From positions 1,612,001 through 1,676,000 of the forward strand of contig NZ_CP042906.1 of the NCBI RefSeq assembly GCF_008728855.1: 64,000 nucleotides of DNA. The letters are read 5' to 3'. Positions 1-8,813 of the stretch are shown here, one piece after another (position 1 is the stretch's first letter; every line of letters begins with the position of its first letter). Source of the DNA: Hypericibacter terrae (lineage in GTDB: Bacteria; Pseudomonadota; Alphaproteobacteria; Dongiales; Dongiaceae). The notes under the pieces were generated by a model that was not told the DNA's origin, made no database searches, and was given only the letters and a program-made list of their open reading frames with translations. A program made the translations under genes and the position numbers.

Positions 1-1
1 G

Positions 2-1198
2 GCGCTCGGCGGCGACGATTTCGACCATCTGATCGCTGAGCGTTTCCTCGCCGAGCGCAAGAAGGCCGGCATCGCCGAGGCCATCGACAGCTCCGAGGCG
101 AAGAATCTGCTGGTGGCCGCCCGACAGGCCAAGGAGGCGCTGACCGACGCGGACCAGGGCTCCTGGGAGATTGCGATCGGCGGCAAGACCACGCGTCACG
201 CGCTGAACCGCGCCGAGTTCGAGACGTTGATCGCGCCCCTGGTGAAGCGGACCGCCAACCTGGTACGCGGCGTGCTCGAAGATGCCGGGATCGAGGTCGC
301 GGCCGTGAAGGGCGTCGTGCTGGTGGGCGGTTCGACGCGCGTCCCCTTGGTGCGCCATTCGGTGGCCGATCTCTTCGGCCTCGAACCCCTGGCCGATATC
401 GATCCCGACGAGGTGGTGGCACTGGGTGCCGCCCTCCAAGCGCAGGCGCTGACGCAGGGCGGCGGCGCCCTGCTGCTCGACGTGACGCCGCTCTCGCTCG
501 GCATCGAGACCATGGGGGGCATCGTCGAGAAGGTGATCCCGCGCAACACGCCGATTCCGGTCGGCATGGCGCAGGATTTCACCACCTATCAGGACGGCCA
601 GACCGGCATGCTGATCCATGTGCTGCAGGGCGAGCGCGAGACAGTCGATCAATGCCGCTCGCTGGGACGCTTCGAGCTCAGGGGCATTCCGCCCATGACG
701 GCGGGGGCGGCGCGCATCCGGGTGACCTATGCCGTCGATGCCGATGGGCTCCTGACCGTGGCGGCCGAGGAGAAGACCACCGGCGTGAAGGCGCATATCG
801 AAGTGAAGCCCTCCTATGGCCTCAGCGAGGACGATATGGCGCGCATGCTGCGCGACAGCCTCGAGAATGCGCGCGAGGACATGGAACGCCGGCTGTTGAT
901 CGAGGCCCGGGTCGAGGCCCAGCGCGTGCTGCTGGCGCTGGATGCGGCGCTGGCGGCCGACGGCGCCCTGGCCCGGCCCGAAGAGCGCCAGACGATGGAA
1001 AAGGCCGCCCAGCGGCTGAAGGCCGCCATCGCCGGCGAGGATCGGGATTTGATTAACGGGCTGGTCGAGGAGCTGGAAAAGGCTGGCAAACCCTTCGCCC
1101 AGCGCCGGATCGACCGGGCCATCAACAGCGCGCTGGCCGGGCACAGGCTTGACGAGATCGAGGCCGATGTGGCACCGGAGCGCGTCCCGCCGGCCTGA
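2..1198 (+). CDS. hscA: Fe-S protein assembly chaperone HscA (3' part)
   Basis: Hsp70-class chaperone that, with HscB, helps transfer Fe-S clusters from the IscU scaffold in the cytoplasm. The window opens inside the gene, and 398 C-terminal residues are visible out of about 620 expected. The frame starts with the Hsp70 GGDDFD motif, followed by the ATPase-domain [10 protein letters not shown] segment, then the substrate-binding domain beginning near [13 protein letters not shown], and a helical lid rich in Ala, Glu and Arg. It is assigned to HscA rather than DnaK because it ends without the DnaK acidic tail and is followed by fdx and iscX, the usual isc order. The N-terminal part lies outside the window. 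Confidence 0.93.
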   Translation, partial: ALGGDDFDHLIAERFLAERKKAGIAEAIDSSEAKNLLVAARQAKEALTDADQGSWEIAIGGKTTRHALNRAEFETLIAPLVKRTANLVRGVLEDAGIEVAAVKGVVLVGGSTRVPLVRHSVADLFGLEPLADIDPDEVVALGAALQAQALTQGGGALLLDVTPLSLGIETMGGIVEKVIPRNTPIPVGMAQDFTTYQDGQTGMLIHVLQGERETVDQCRSLGRFELRGIPPMTAGAARIRVTYAVDADGLLTVAAEEKTTGVKAHIEVKPSYGLSEDDMARMLRDSLENAREDMERRLLIEARVEAQRVLLALDAALAADGALARPEERQTMEKAAQRLKAAIAGEDRDLINGLVEELEKAGKPFAQRRIDRAINSALAGHRLDEIEADVAPERVPPA

Positions 1199-1283
1199 GG
1201 TCGGGGCGCCTGCCGAGGCGGCCCCTGTTTGCCGGGTGCCAAAGGGCCCTGGTTTTTCGAGATTGGCGACGGAGACTGATTCA

Positions 1284-1619
1284 ATGCCCAAGATGACGTT
1301 CATCAAGCCGGATGGCGCGCGTGTGGAAGTCGATGCCCCGATCGGTCTGTCGGTCCTGGAGATCGCGCACCGCAACGATATCGACTTGGAGGGCGCCTGC
1401 GAGGGATCGCTCGCCTGTTCGACCTGCCATGTCGTGGTGGACCCGGAATGGTTCGACGTGCTGAACGAGCCCTCCGAGGACGAGGAGGACATGCTCGATC
1501 TGGCCTTCGGCCTGACCCACACCTCGCGGCTCGGCTGCCAGATCCGCATGACCGAGGAGCTCGACGGCCTGACCGTGTCGCTGCCGCAGGGCACCCGCAA
1601 CATGATGGTCGATAAGTAA
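1284..1619 (+). CDS. fdx: ISC-system [2Fe-2S] ferredoxin
   Basis: Adrenodoxin-type ferredoxin of 111 residues that supplies electrons for Fe-S cluster assembly. Four cluster ligands are visible: Cys39, Cys45 and Cys48 in the [10 protein letters not shown] loop and Cys85 in the LGCQ segment. The ATG at 1284 is preferred over an upstream in-frame start because GGAG lies at 1271-1274 and the product then has the normal family length. It lies 85 bp after hscA and 53 bp before iscX, so all three are probably one transcript. Confidence 0.95.
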   Translation: MPKMTFIKPDGARVEVDAPIGLSVLEIAHRNDIDLEGACEGSLACSTCHVVVDPEWFDVLNEPSEDEEDMLDLAFGLTHTSRLGCQIRMTEELDGLTVSLPQGTRNMMVDK

Positions 1620-1672
1620 GTCATTTCTTCCGCAGCATCGCTTCGCGGCATTCGGGGCCAGGAGGCCGCATC

Positions 1673-1873
1673 ATGGGACTGCGCTGGACCGACGTTCAGG
1701 AAATCGCCATCCAACTGGATGAGGCGCATCCCGACGCCGACGTGGTTAACCTGCGCTTCACCGATTTGTGGAAATGGGTACAGGAGCTCGAGGAGTTCTC
1801 GGACGATCCGAAGCGGTCGAACGAGAAGATCCTCGAGGCGATCCAGGCGGCCTGGCTCGAGGAACGCCGCTAA
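1673..1873 (+). CDS. iscX: Fe-S assembly protein IscX
   Basis: Small acidic protein of 66 residues, the usual IscX/YfhJ length, which binds IscS and iron and modulates the isc machinery. The family features LRWTDVQEIA at the start, a central DLWKWV stretch and the FSDDP..SNEKILEAIQ segment are all present. AGGAGG at 1660-1665 is spaced 7 bases from the ATG. It closes the isc operon. The next gene starts 25 bp later and may be co-transcribed, but it has no known link to Fe-S assembly. Confidence 0.92.
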   Translation: MGLRWTDVQEIAIQLDEAHPDADVVNLRFTDLWKWVQELEEFSDDPKRSNEKILEAIQAAWLEERR

Positions 1874-1898
1874 CCCCGGGCCCACCGGAGCAACTGAC

Positions 1899-3371
1899 AT
1901 GTCCGCCCCTGCAGCACCTGCGCCTGCGACTCCGGTCCCTCCAATTCCGAGGGGCCGCATCGATGCGCTGCTGGCTTCGCCTGCCGCCGCGTTATTGGCA
2001 CGGCCCTGGTTTGATTGGGTCGCTCTGCATCTGGGGATCCGAATCTATATGCCGCTCTCGCGCGCCTGGGCCGCGGCCCTCGATGCCGAGGGCAGCACCG
2101 AGCGCTTCCGTCTGGAGATCGGCTGCGACTTGCCGGAGAAAGCAGTTCCCAAGCGCGCCCTCGCCAAGGTCACAAAGCTCAAGGCCACGTTCAAGGCTGT
2201 GGATGCGGCCTGGCTCGACAGCTTTTTCGGCGCACGCGATGCCGGTCAGGCGGAACTCCTCCGGGCAAAGGAAGCCTGGCTCAAGACAAGTCTCGATTTG
2301 ATGCGGGCCCGGTCGCTGTTCTGGCCCCTGATGCTGCGTCACAAGATCCCCGCGGCACGCTTTCATATTCCGAGCATCGACGAAGTCGAGGCGGCCTATG
2401 CAGGGTTTCGATCCGATCCCGACAAGGCCTTCGCCCTGCCATCGCCATTGCCAACCGTCGAACGCTCGCGCGTGATCGAGCATAGTTGGTGCCGGGAGTA
2501 TTGGTTGCGTTTTGCCTCCCCGGGACCGGATCGCGATACATGCTGGGCTCATGTGGTCGAACCGCTGGCGTCCGAGAACGTCCCGTCACTGATCGATGGC
2601 AATGGGCTCATGGTCGAGCCCGAGTCCTACGGCGCCATGATCAACAGCCAGGCTGGACTGATCGCGCGCGGCATCCGCGTCATCAGCATGGAAGCGCCCT
2701 GGCATGTCCGGCGGCGGCCGCAGGGCTGGTACGGCGGCGAGCGCTTCATCGCGACCCAGCCATTGGGCGCGTTGGAGCTGTTTTCCACCGGCGCTCGGGA
2801 AATGGGAATCGTCGCCGGCTGGTGTCGCCAGCAGGGGCGCGGTCGGGTCGCGTTTGGTGGCACCAGCATGGGCGCGCTGACGGCGCAACTCGCTGCCGCG
2901 CGTGCCCGGGCCTGGTCCGAGCGTCACCGGCCCGATGTCCTGTTCCTGGTCACTACGAGCGATAGCGTTTCGGCGTTGGCGGTCGAAAGCAGCATCTCGC
3001 GTCAGGTTGGGTTGCCACAGGCGCTCCATGAGGCTGGCTGGAGCGAGGCCAATCTCAACGCCTTCGCAGGGCTGACCGATCCCGGCCTGATCGCACCCTT
3101 GCCGCCCTCCAACATCATCATGGTGCTGGGCCGGGCCGACACCGTGACCCCCTGCAAGCGCGGCGCCTCGCTCGCCGAGCATTGGAACCTGCCGGGCCGC
3201 AATCTCTTCCTCTACAACCGCGGCCATTTCACCGTGCCGATCGGTATGTTCCGCGACCAGGAGCCGGTCGAGCGGCTGGCCGAGCGTCTGCAGCTGAAGA
3301 CCACGGTCTCCCTCCGCGAGATTCAGCTGAAGCTCGCCGCTGCACCGCAGCAACAACCCAAGACGCCCTGA
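1899..3371 (+). CDS. ABHD18-like alpha/beta hydrolase (DUF2048 type)
   Basis: Protein of 490 residues with an alpha/beta hydrolase core in its C-terminal half. The nucleophile elbow GGTSMG places Ser323, with Asp414 in VLGRADTV and His443 in YNRGHF as the likely triad partners. The Ser/Asp/His order and the long N-terminal region fit the ABHD18/DUF2048 family. The substrate is unknown and probably a lipid or other ester. No signal peptide or membrane segment is obvious. The start at 1899 is chosen because the upstream in-frame extension runs through iscX. It may be the last gene of the isc transcript. Confidence 0.75.
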   Translation: MSAPAAPAPATPVPPIPRGRIDALLASPAAALLARPWFDWVALHLGIRIYMPLSRAWAAALDAEGSTERFRLEIGCDLPEKAVPKRALAKVTKLKATFKAVDAAWLDSFFGARDAGQAELLRAKEAWLKTSLDLMRARSLFWPLMLRHKIPAARFHIPSIDEVEAAYAGFRSDPDKAFALPSPLPTVERSRVIEHSWCREYWLRFASPGPDRDTCWAHVVEPLASENVPSLIDGNGLMVEPESYGAMINSQAGLIARGIRVISMEAPWHVRRRPQGWYGGERFIATQPLGALELFSTGAREMGIVAGWCRQQGRGRVAFGGTSMGALTAQLAAARARAWSERHRPDVLFLVTTSDSVSALAVESSISRQVGLPQALHEAGWSEANLNAFAGLTDPGLIAPLPPSNIIMVLGRADTVTPCKRGASLAEHWNLPGRNLFLYNRGHFTVPIGMFRDQEPVERLAERLQLKTTVSLREIQLKLAAAPQQQPKTP

Positions 3372-3519
3372 TTCCCACGCTATCGAATGATCGCGCCGGC
3401 GGAGGGGACAAAGCCCACGGCGACGCCGGAATCGGCTATGCTTGGGTCGAAGTAATGTGAGATGCCCGGTTGCCAGGCGGCCAGGGATGTTTCACCCGGG
3501 AGGAGGATCCCCTTCAGGC

Positions 3520-4194
3520 ATGGCCGTCGCCGCGACTCCATCGGCGCCGATCTTCGTCGTTGCGGACGACCATCCGATGGTCCGCGATGCGCTGGCCTTG
3601 TCGTTGGGCGCGGCTTTCCCGGGCGCCCAGGTCGAATTCGCCGGATCGCTGGGCGAGACGCTCATGGCGGTCGAAAGGCGGCCCGACGCCGATCTCGTCA
3701 TCCTCGATCTCGACATGCCGGGCATGAACGGCATGGCCGGCCTGGCGCAATTGCGCAGCTCGCACGCCTCCGTTCCGGTCGCGATCGTCTCGGCCGCGCG
3801 GAGCCCGGCGCTGATGCGCCAGGCGGTCGAGATGGGGGCTGCCGGCTTCATTCCGAAATTCACGCCTTCGCAGGAGATCACCGACGCCATCCGCGACATC
3901 CTCGCCGGCGCCGTATGGCTTCCGGAGGTGGCGCGGGATCATCAGCTGGCGCCGGTCGAAGCCGATCTGGCGCTGCGCGCCGCGCAGCTGACACCACAGC
4001 AGCATCGCGTGCTGGCGCTGATGGCGCAGGGCAAGCCCAACAAGGTGATCGCCTTCGAGATGCAGATCACCGAACCCACGGTCAAATCGCATGTGACCGA
4101 GATCCTGCGCCGCCTCGGCGTCCAGTCGCGCACCCAGGCCGTGATCGTCGCGCAGAAGCTGGGCATGGAGCCGCCGGCGGCCAAGGGAAGTTGA
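3520..4194 (+). CDS. NarL/LuxR-type two-component response regulator
   Basis: Cytoplasmic response regulator of 224 residues. A receiver domain occupies about residues 10-130, with the acidic pair Asp16/Asp17, phosphoacceptor Asp63 (ILDLDMPG) and the conserved Lys in GFIPKF. A LuxR/GerE HTH follows at about 155-215 (LTPQQHRVLALMAQGK, then TVKSHVTEILRRLG). The ATG at 3520 is chosen because AGGAGG at 3501-3506 precedes it. No kinase gene is adjacent. The CrbS-like hybrid kinase at 12953-16705 in this window is a possible partner, because CrbS kinases signal to LuxR-type regulators. That pairing is inference. Confidence 0.9.
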   Translation: MAVAATPSAPIFVVADDHPMVRDALALSLGAAFPGAQVEFAGSLGETLMAVERRPDADLVILDLDMPGMNGMAGLAQLRSSHASVPVAIVSAARSPALMRQAVEMGAAGFIPKFTPSQEITDAIRDILAGAVWLPEVARDHQLAPVEADLALRAAQLTPQQHRVLALMAQGKPNKVIAFEMQITEPTVKSHVTEILRRLGVQSRTQAVIVAQKLGMEPPAAKGS

Positions 4195-4232
4195 CGCTGG
4201 GTCCACGCGACGATCTCGAAACGACCCAGGGG

Positions 4233-5168
4233 TCAGTATCGCGGCATGGGCGAACCGCTCACCAGATTCTTCACGCAATCGTGCAGGGTCGATATCACGC
4301 GATTTCTGTCGCTGGCAAGCTGCGCCAGATAGAAGGTGTCCACATAGGACATGACATCAGGCAGCAGGCTTCGCAACTTGCCTCGCTTGACCCAGTCCTC
4401 CGCGTAGTGACACGGCAGATAACCCAGGAAACGCCCCGAAAGAATCAGCATCAGGAGACTTTCCATATGGGCGGTCATGGCGGCCGGCTGGAAAGCGACA
4501 TTGTCGGGGCTCGTCCAGTTCGCCATATAGCTGCGCGCCGCATAGGGAAACTGGCTGAACATCGCGGGCCGCAGCTTTCGCGATGGAACCGCGAACAGCG
4601 GATGTCGGTCTCCGCAATAGAGTGCCTGATTCTCTTCGAAGACGGGTTCCGCGTGAATCGAAGCATGCGGCGTCTGGATGGGAGTCAGGATCAGCGAGTA
4701 ACGGCCATCGAGCAGCCTTTGCTGAAGCTGCTGTGGTGACGCCGTTTCGATGTTGAGCATGACCTTCGGCGCCAGGTCGTAGAACGCCTCGAATGCCCGC
4801 GGCAGGCCGAGCCCGGCGTTCGTGTACATGGCGTCGACCGTGCCGAAATGGACCTGACCGGCAAGCTCGCCCCGGACCGAGCCGACGATCCCGCTGAAAT
4901 TGTCGAGCGACCGGAAGAGGCTCAGCGAGGCCTCGTGAATCCGCGCGCCCTCTTCGGTCAGGGAAAAGCCGCGGCGCCCGCGCTCGCAGAGCCGCACGCC
5001 CAGACGCGTTTCGAGCTTGGCGATGTGATTGCTGACCGTCGCGGCGGACAGCCCCAGATCCGTCTGGGCGGCCGAGAAGCCGCGGTTGCGGGCGACGGCG
5101 TGGAACACCTTGAGCAGCCGAAGGTCGACGTCGGCGAGATTGAACTGTCGCGATTGGGAGCGTTTCAC
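4233..5168 (-). CDS. LysR-family transcriptional regulator
   Basis: LysR-type regulator of 311 residues. The N-terminal winged HTH spans about residues 12-70 (LKVFHAVARNRGFSAAQTDLGLSAATVSNHI), followed by a type-2 periplasmic-binding-like effector domain that begins near GQVHFG. It is divergent from the SDR-ABC-GMC-ureohydrolase gene row, the usual place for an activator of the adjacent operon, and the shared 142-bp spacer carries a tandem repeat described separately. The ligand is probably the transported compound or an intermediate (inference). It converges with the response regulator, only 38 bp apart. Confidence 0.92.
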   Translation of the reverse strand: MKRSQSRQFNLADVDLRLLKVFHAVARNRGFSAAQTDLGLSAATVSNHIAKLETRLGVRLCERGRRGFSLTEEGARIHEASLSLFRSLDNFSGIVGSVRGELAGQVHFGTVDAMYTNAGLGLPRAFEAFYDLAPKVMLNIETASPQQLQQRLLDGRYSLILTPIQTPHASIHAEPVFEENQALYCGDRHPLFAVPSRKLRPAMFSQFPYAARSYMANWTSPDNVAFQPAAMTAHMESLLMLILSGRFLGYLPCHYAEDWVKRGKLRSLLPDVMSYVDTFYLAQLASDRNRVISTLHDCVKNLVSGSPMPRY

Positions 5169-5206
5169 GGGCGGAGCACCGGCCTCGGTAAATCCAGTTC
5201 GATGTC

Positions 5207-5260
5207 ATACAATGAAATATCTCAATGTATCGTTTTATACAATTATATTTATCAATGAAT
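5207..5260. promoter_or_regulatory. Tandem LysR-type operator candidate
   Basis: An AT-rich island in a GC-rich genome, in the spacer between the divergent LysR gene and the SDR operon. ATACAATG (5207-5214) and CAATGTAT (5223-5230) form an imperfect inverted repeat. A second ATACAAT begins at 5237 and a second TCAATG follows at 5252, so the whole unit recurs with a 30-bp period, about three helical turns. This layout fits recognition and activation sites for a LysR tetramer. No binding has been shown. Confidence 0.55.
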
Positions 5261-5310
5261 GATCGAGAGCGCAGCGTCCTTGGCACGGGGAATTCGAGGG
5301 CAGCGGCGCC

Positions 5311-6093
5311 GTGTCCAACATCAGCTTCGATTTCAGCGGTGAGCGAATCCTGATTACCGGCGCCAGCCGTGGCATCGGCTACGGGATCGCCGAAGCCTTC
5401 GCCCGCGCCGGCGCCGATCTCATCCTGCTGGCGGAGAGCGACGACATCTTCGGCGCCGCGAAGCGCCTGTCCGAGCGGGCTGCTGGACAAGTTCAGGCGG
5501 TCAAATGCGATATCGCCGATCCGCGCGCCGTCGCCCGCGAGTTGAACGATCTCGATCGCGTCGATGTGCTGGTCAATAACGCGGGCCTCGAGCTCATCAC
5601 GCCGCTCGCGGACATGTCGGCCTCAACCGAGGCGGCGTTCCGGCGCATCTTCGATATCAATCTGCTGGGCACCTATTACGTCACGCGTGCGGTGGTTCCG
5701 AAGATGGAGGAGGGGGCCCGCATCCTCTTCACCGCTTCGATCTGGAGCCGGGTCTCCGTTCCCGAGTTCGGCGCCTATTGCGCCAGCAAGCACGCCGTTC
5801 TCGGTCTGATGCGCTCGCTCGCCGGCGAACTGGGCCCGAAGGGCATTCGCGTCAACGCCGTCTGCCCCGGTTGGGTGCGCACCGAGGCTTCGATGCGCTC
5901 GCTGCGCGAGATGTCCTCGCGAACCCGTCGGCGTGAAGAGGATCTGCTGGCTGAGATCACCGGCAATCAGGTCTTCAGCGGCCTGCTGGAGCCGGACGAT
6001 GTCGCCCCCTTCTATCTCTATCTGGCCTCGGATGCGGCCGCCAACATGACCGGACAGGCTTTGATGGCCGACCGTGGCGAGGTGATGGCGTAA
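5311..6093 (+). CDS. SDR-family NAD(P)-dependent oxidoreductase
   Basis: Classical short-chain dehydrogenase of 260 residues. The cofactor motif TGASRGIG (Gly17-Gly23) lies at the N-terminus, NNAG follows, and the catalytic YCASK supplies Tyr and Lys, with a Ser in the preceding FTASIWS strand. It starts with GTG at 5311. It is the first gene of the row controlled from the LysR spacer, with the ABC importer 62 bp downstream. A dehydrogenase of this type could act on the alcohol or keto group of the imported compound, but the substrate cannot be read from the sequence. Confidence 0.88.
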   Translation: MSNISFDFSGERILITGASRGIGYGIAEAFARAGADLILLAESDDIFGAAKRLSERAAGQVQAVKCDIADPRAVARELNDLDRVDVLVNNAGLELITPLADMSASTEAAFRRIFDINLLGTYYVTRAVVPKMEEGARILFTASIWSRVSVPEFGAYCASKHAVLGLMRSLAGELGPKGIRVNAVCPGWVRTEASMRSLREMSSRTRRREEDLLAEITGNQVFSGLLEPDDVAPFYLYLASDAAANMTGQALMADRGEVMA

Positions 6094-6155
6094 CGGACCA
6101 CGAGACTCAAATCAAAGGCCGAGTCCCTGGGGCAAGGCCACAACGGGAGGACAGC

Positions 6156-7133
6156 ATGTTTCGAAAAACAGCCAAGGCGGCGCTGCTCGCCGCGACATTC
6201 GCTCTCGCGCTCATCGGCACAGCCGAGGCAGAGACGCTCAAGCTCGGGCATTCGACTTGGGTGGGCTACGGTCCCTTCTTCATCGCCGAGGAAAAGGGCT
6301 TCTTCAAGGAAGAGGGCGTCGATATCCAACTCGTCACCATGGAAGACACACCGGCCAAGATGGCGGCACTCCAAGCCGGGCAGATCGACCTGGTCGCCTC
6401 GACTGTCGATGAATTCCCGATCTACATGCCGCCCGGCAAGATGCTCCGCTACATCCTGGCGGTCGACAATTCCAAGGGTGGAGACGGCATTGTTGCGCTC
6501 AAGGAGATCACGAAGCTGACCGATCTCAAGGGCAAGAAGGTCGCCTTCGAGACCGGCTCGGTCTCCCAGTTCTTCTTCGACGCGGTGATCAAGGAAGCCG
6601 GCATGTCGGAGAGCGACGTCGAGGTCGTGAACATGACGGCCACCGACGCCGGCGTCGCCTTTGCCGCCCGGCAGGTCGATGCCGCCGTCACCTGGGAGCC
6701 GGCGCTGAGCCAGGGCGCCAATGCGGCCCACGGCCATCTCCTGCTGTCGAGCGCCGACAAGCCGGGCTTGATCACCGATGTCGTGGCCGTGACCCCGGAA
6801 ACCGCGACCAAGCATGCGGCGGAGCTCAAGGCTTTCGTCCGCGCCTGGTATCGCGCGCTCGACTTCATCAAGACCAATCCCGACGAGGCCATCAAGATCA
6901 TGGCGGCGGGGGCCGGCGGCTGGTTGGCGGATCCCAAAGTCTTCGAGGACACGCTGCGCGGGATCGAATATCTCGACAAGCCGATGAACGAGAAGTTCTT
7001 CGGCACGCCAGAGGCGCCGGGCCAGATCAGCCAGACGCTCGGCTATGCGCTGCAGATCTGGTCGGAGAAGGGCCGCATCCAGGCCGACATCAAGCCGGTG
7101 GACATGATCGACTACAGCTTCATCGGAGGGTGA
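6156..7133 (+). CDS. ABC transporter substrate-binding protein (NMT1/SsuA-like)
   Basis: Periplasmic binding protein of 325 residues. A Sec signal peptide covers residues 1-25, with likely cleavage after the AEA motif. The mature protein starts ETLKLGHSTWVGYGPFFIAEEKGFF, typical of the NMT1/nitrate-taurine-thiamine class, and AALQAGQIDLVAST follows. This class imports small nitrogen or sulfur compounds. The permease starts 4 bases after its stop codon. The neighbouring ureohydrolase makes a guanidino compound a reasonable guess for the ligand, but this is inference. Confidence 0.9.
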   Translation: MFRKTAKAALLAATFALALIGTAEAETLKLGHSTWVGYGPFFIAEEKGFFKEEGVDIQLVTMEDTPAKMAALQAGQIDLVASTVDEFPIYMPPGKMLRYILAVDNSKGGDGIVALKEITKLTDLKGKKVAFETGSVSQFFFDAVIKEAGMSESDVEVVNMTATDAGVAFAARQVDAAVTWEPALSQGANAAHGHLLLSSADKPGLITDVVAVTPETATKHAAELKAFVRAWYRALDFIKTNPDEAIKIMAAGAGGWLADPKVFEDTLRGIEYLDKPMNEKFFGTPEAPGQISQTLGYALQIWSEKGRIQADIKPVDMIDYSFIGG

Positions 7134-7137
7134 TCAG

Positions 7138-7947
7138 ATGACCGCCGCTGCTTCATTCGTCAACAACATCCTGACGCCGCGCCGGCCGATCTCCCGCGGT
7201 ATCCGCCTGGGTGTCGGCGGGTTGATCAGCGGCGGCATCCTCCTCGGATGGTGCATCGTCACCTATGGGGGCCTCTGCGACCCGCTGTTCATGCCGGCGC
7301 CCCATCGCGTCGTGCTGGCCTTCTGGCAGTCGCTGCTCGACGGGTCCCTGCTCAGGAACACGCTCGCCAGCCTGCTCGTCATCAATGCCGGCTTCTTCCT
7401 GTCGTCGCTGGTGGCGATCCCACTGGGAATCCTGATGGGCAGCTTCCGTGTCGTGGCGGCCGGCCTCGAGCCGATCGTGAACTTCACGCGCTACCTGCCT
7501 GTCACCTCGATGATCCCGCTGCTGATCCTCTGGATCGGCATCGGCTTCGAGGAGAAGGTCGCGGTGATCTTCATCGGCACCTTCTTCCAGCAGATCGTCA
7601 TGATCGCCGACGTCTCGGCCCAGGTGCCGGCCGAGCTCTTCAACGCTTCCTATACGCTGGGCGCCTCGCGGCGCCAGGTCGTCACCCGCGTGCTGCTGCC
7701 GGCGACGCTGCCCGGGATCATGGATACCTTGCGCGTCACTATGGGCTGGGCCTGGACCTATCTGGTGGTCGCCGAGCTGGTCGCCTCCAGTTCCGGCCTC
7801 GGTTACATGAGCATGCAGGCGATGCGCGGCCTGCATGCCGATTTCATCTTCGTCGCCATTCTCGTCATCGGCTTCCTGGGGTTGTGCACCGACCAGATTT
7901 TCAAATGGATCAAGGTCAGGTTCCTTCCCTGGGCCGAGCAGCGTTGA
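7138..7947 (+). CDS. ABC transporter permease (SsuC/TauC-like)
   Basis: Inner-membrane permease of 269 residues with about six hydrophobic helices. The EAA-type cytoplasmic loop is visible as AELFNASYTLGASRRQVVTRVLLPATLPGIMDTL, where the family Gly and Pro positions are kept. It forms the pore of the importer with the ATPase encoded 12 bp downstream. The start ATG lies right behind the binding-protein stop with GGAGGGTG before it, which suggests coupled translation. Confidence 0.9.
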   Translation: MTAAASFVNNILTPRRPISRGIRLGVGGLISGGILLGWCIVTYGGLCDPLFMPAPHRVVLAFWQSLLDGSLLRNTLASLLVINAGFFLSSLVAIPLGILMGSFRVVAAGLEPIVNFTRYLPVTSMIPLLILWIGIGFEEKVAVIFIGTFFQQIVMIADVSAQVPAELFNASYTLGASRRQVVTRVLLPATLPGIMDTLRVTMGWAWTYLVVAELVASSSGLGYMSMQAMRGLHADFIFVAILVIGFLGLCTDQIFKWIKVRFLPWAEQR

Positions 7948-7959
7948 GGAGTCACGGAC

Positions 7960-8754
7960 ATGGGCGCTCTGGATATCGAGAATGTGGGATTGCGGTTCAA
8001 GTTGCGGGGAGGCGGCGAGGTAACAGCGCTCAGCAATCTGCATATGCAGATCCCCGACAAGCAGTTCGCCGTCATCGTCGGACCCTCGGGCTGCGGCAAG
8101 TCGAGTCTCCTGGATCTCGTCGCGGGCCTCAAGGAGGCGTCGAACGGCGAGTGCAAGGTGAATGGGAAGGCGGTTCGCGGGCCCGGCGCCGAGCGCGGTA
8201 TGGTGTTCCAGAATTATTCGCTCTTCCCCTGGCTGTCGGTGCAAAAGAACGTCGAATTCGGGCTGGCGCTGAGAAATGCGCCACAGCAGGAGCGGACAGA
8301 GAAGGCCCGGTATTTCATCCAGGCCGTGGGACTCAAGGGCTTCGAGGACGCCTATCCCAGCCATCTGTCAGGCGGCATGAAGCAGCGGGTCGCCATCGCC
8401 CGCGCCCTCGCCAACGATCCGGAAGTGCTGCTCATGGACGAGCCGTTCGGCGCGCTCGACAGCCAGACCCGGTCGGTCATGCAGGAGCTCCTGGTCGGGA
8501 TCTGGGAGAAGCACCAGAAAACCGTGCTTTTCGTCACGCACGACATCGACGAGGCGATCCTGCTGGGCGACGTGGTCTACACCATGTCGGCGAGGCCGGG
8601 TCGGATCATCGATACGATCTCGGTCGATCTCCCGCGTCCGCGCCATTACGACCTGATCACGACGCCGGCCTTCATCGAGCTGAAGCGCCGAATCCACAAA
8701 AACCTGCATCACGAGGTGCAGAAGGCGCTTGCCGAATCCGCCGCGGTCGCGTGA
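7960..8754 (+). CDS. ABC transporter ATP-binding protein (SsuB/TauB-like)
   Basis: Cytoplasmic ATPase subunit of 264 residues. It has Walker [10 protein letters not shown] (41-49), a Q-loop at [12 protein letters not shown], the signature LSGGMKQR, Walker [13 protein letters not shown] and the switch His in VTHDIDEA. Its length and the C-terminal [12 protein letters not shown] segment match nitrate/sulfonate/taurine-type importers rather than Pot-type ones. It follows its permease and is followed after 59 bp by the GMC oxidoreductase. Confidence 0.92.
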   Translation: MGALDIENVGLRFKLRGGGEVTALSNLHMQIPDKQFAVIVGPSGCGKSSLLDLVAGLKEASNGECKVNGKAVRGPGAERGMVFQNYSLFPWLSVQKNVEFGLALRNAPQQERTEKARYFIQAVGLKGFEDAYPSHLSGGMKQRVAIARALANDPEVLLMDEPFGALDSQTRSVMQELLVGIWEKHQKTVLFVTHDIDEAILLGDVVYTMSARPGRIIDTISVDLPRPRHYDLITTPAFIELKRRIHKNLHHEVQKALAESAAVA

Positions 8755-8813
8755 GCCGCCGTAACGCCGCGTAAGTACGCCGACGGGATGAGAGCCAGGA
8801 CGGAGATCCACGC

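Noticed and set aside
4197-4229. Bidirectional terminator between the response regulator and LysR genes
   Set aside because: CTGGGTC and GACCCAG are complementary, but the loop is 19 bases and no T run follows on either strand.
5169-5310. Guanidine riboswitch before the LysR-linked row
   Set aside because: The spacer holds AT-rich repeats and no conserved GGGA/ACGR riboswitch core, so I do not call one.
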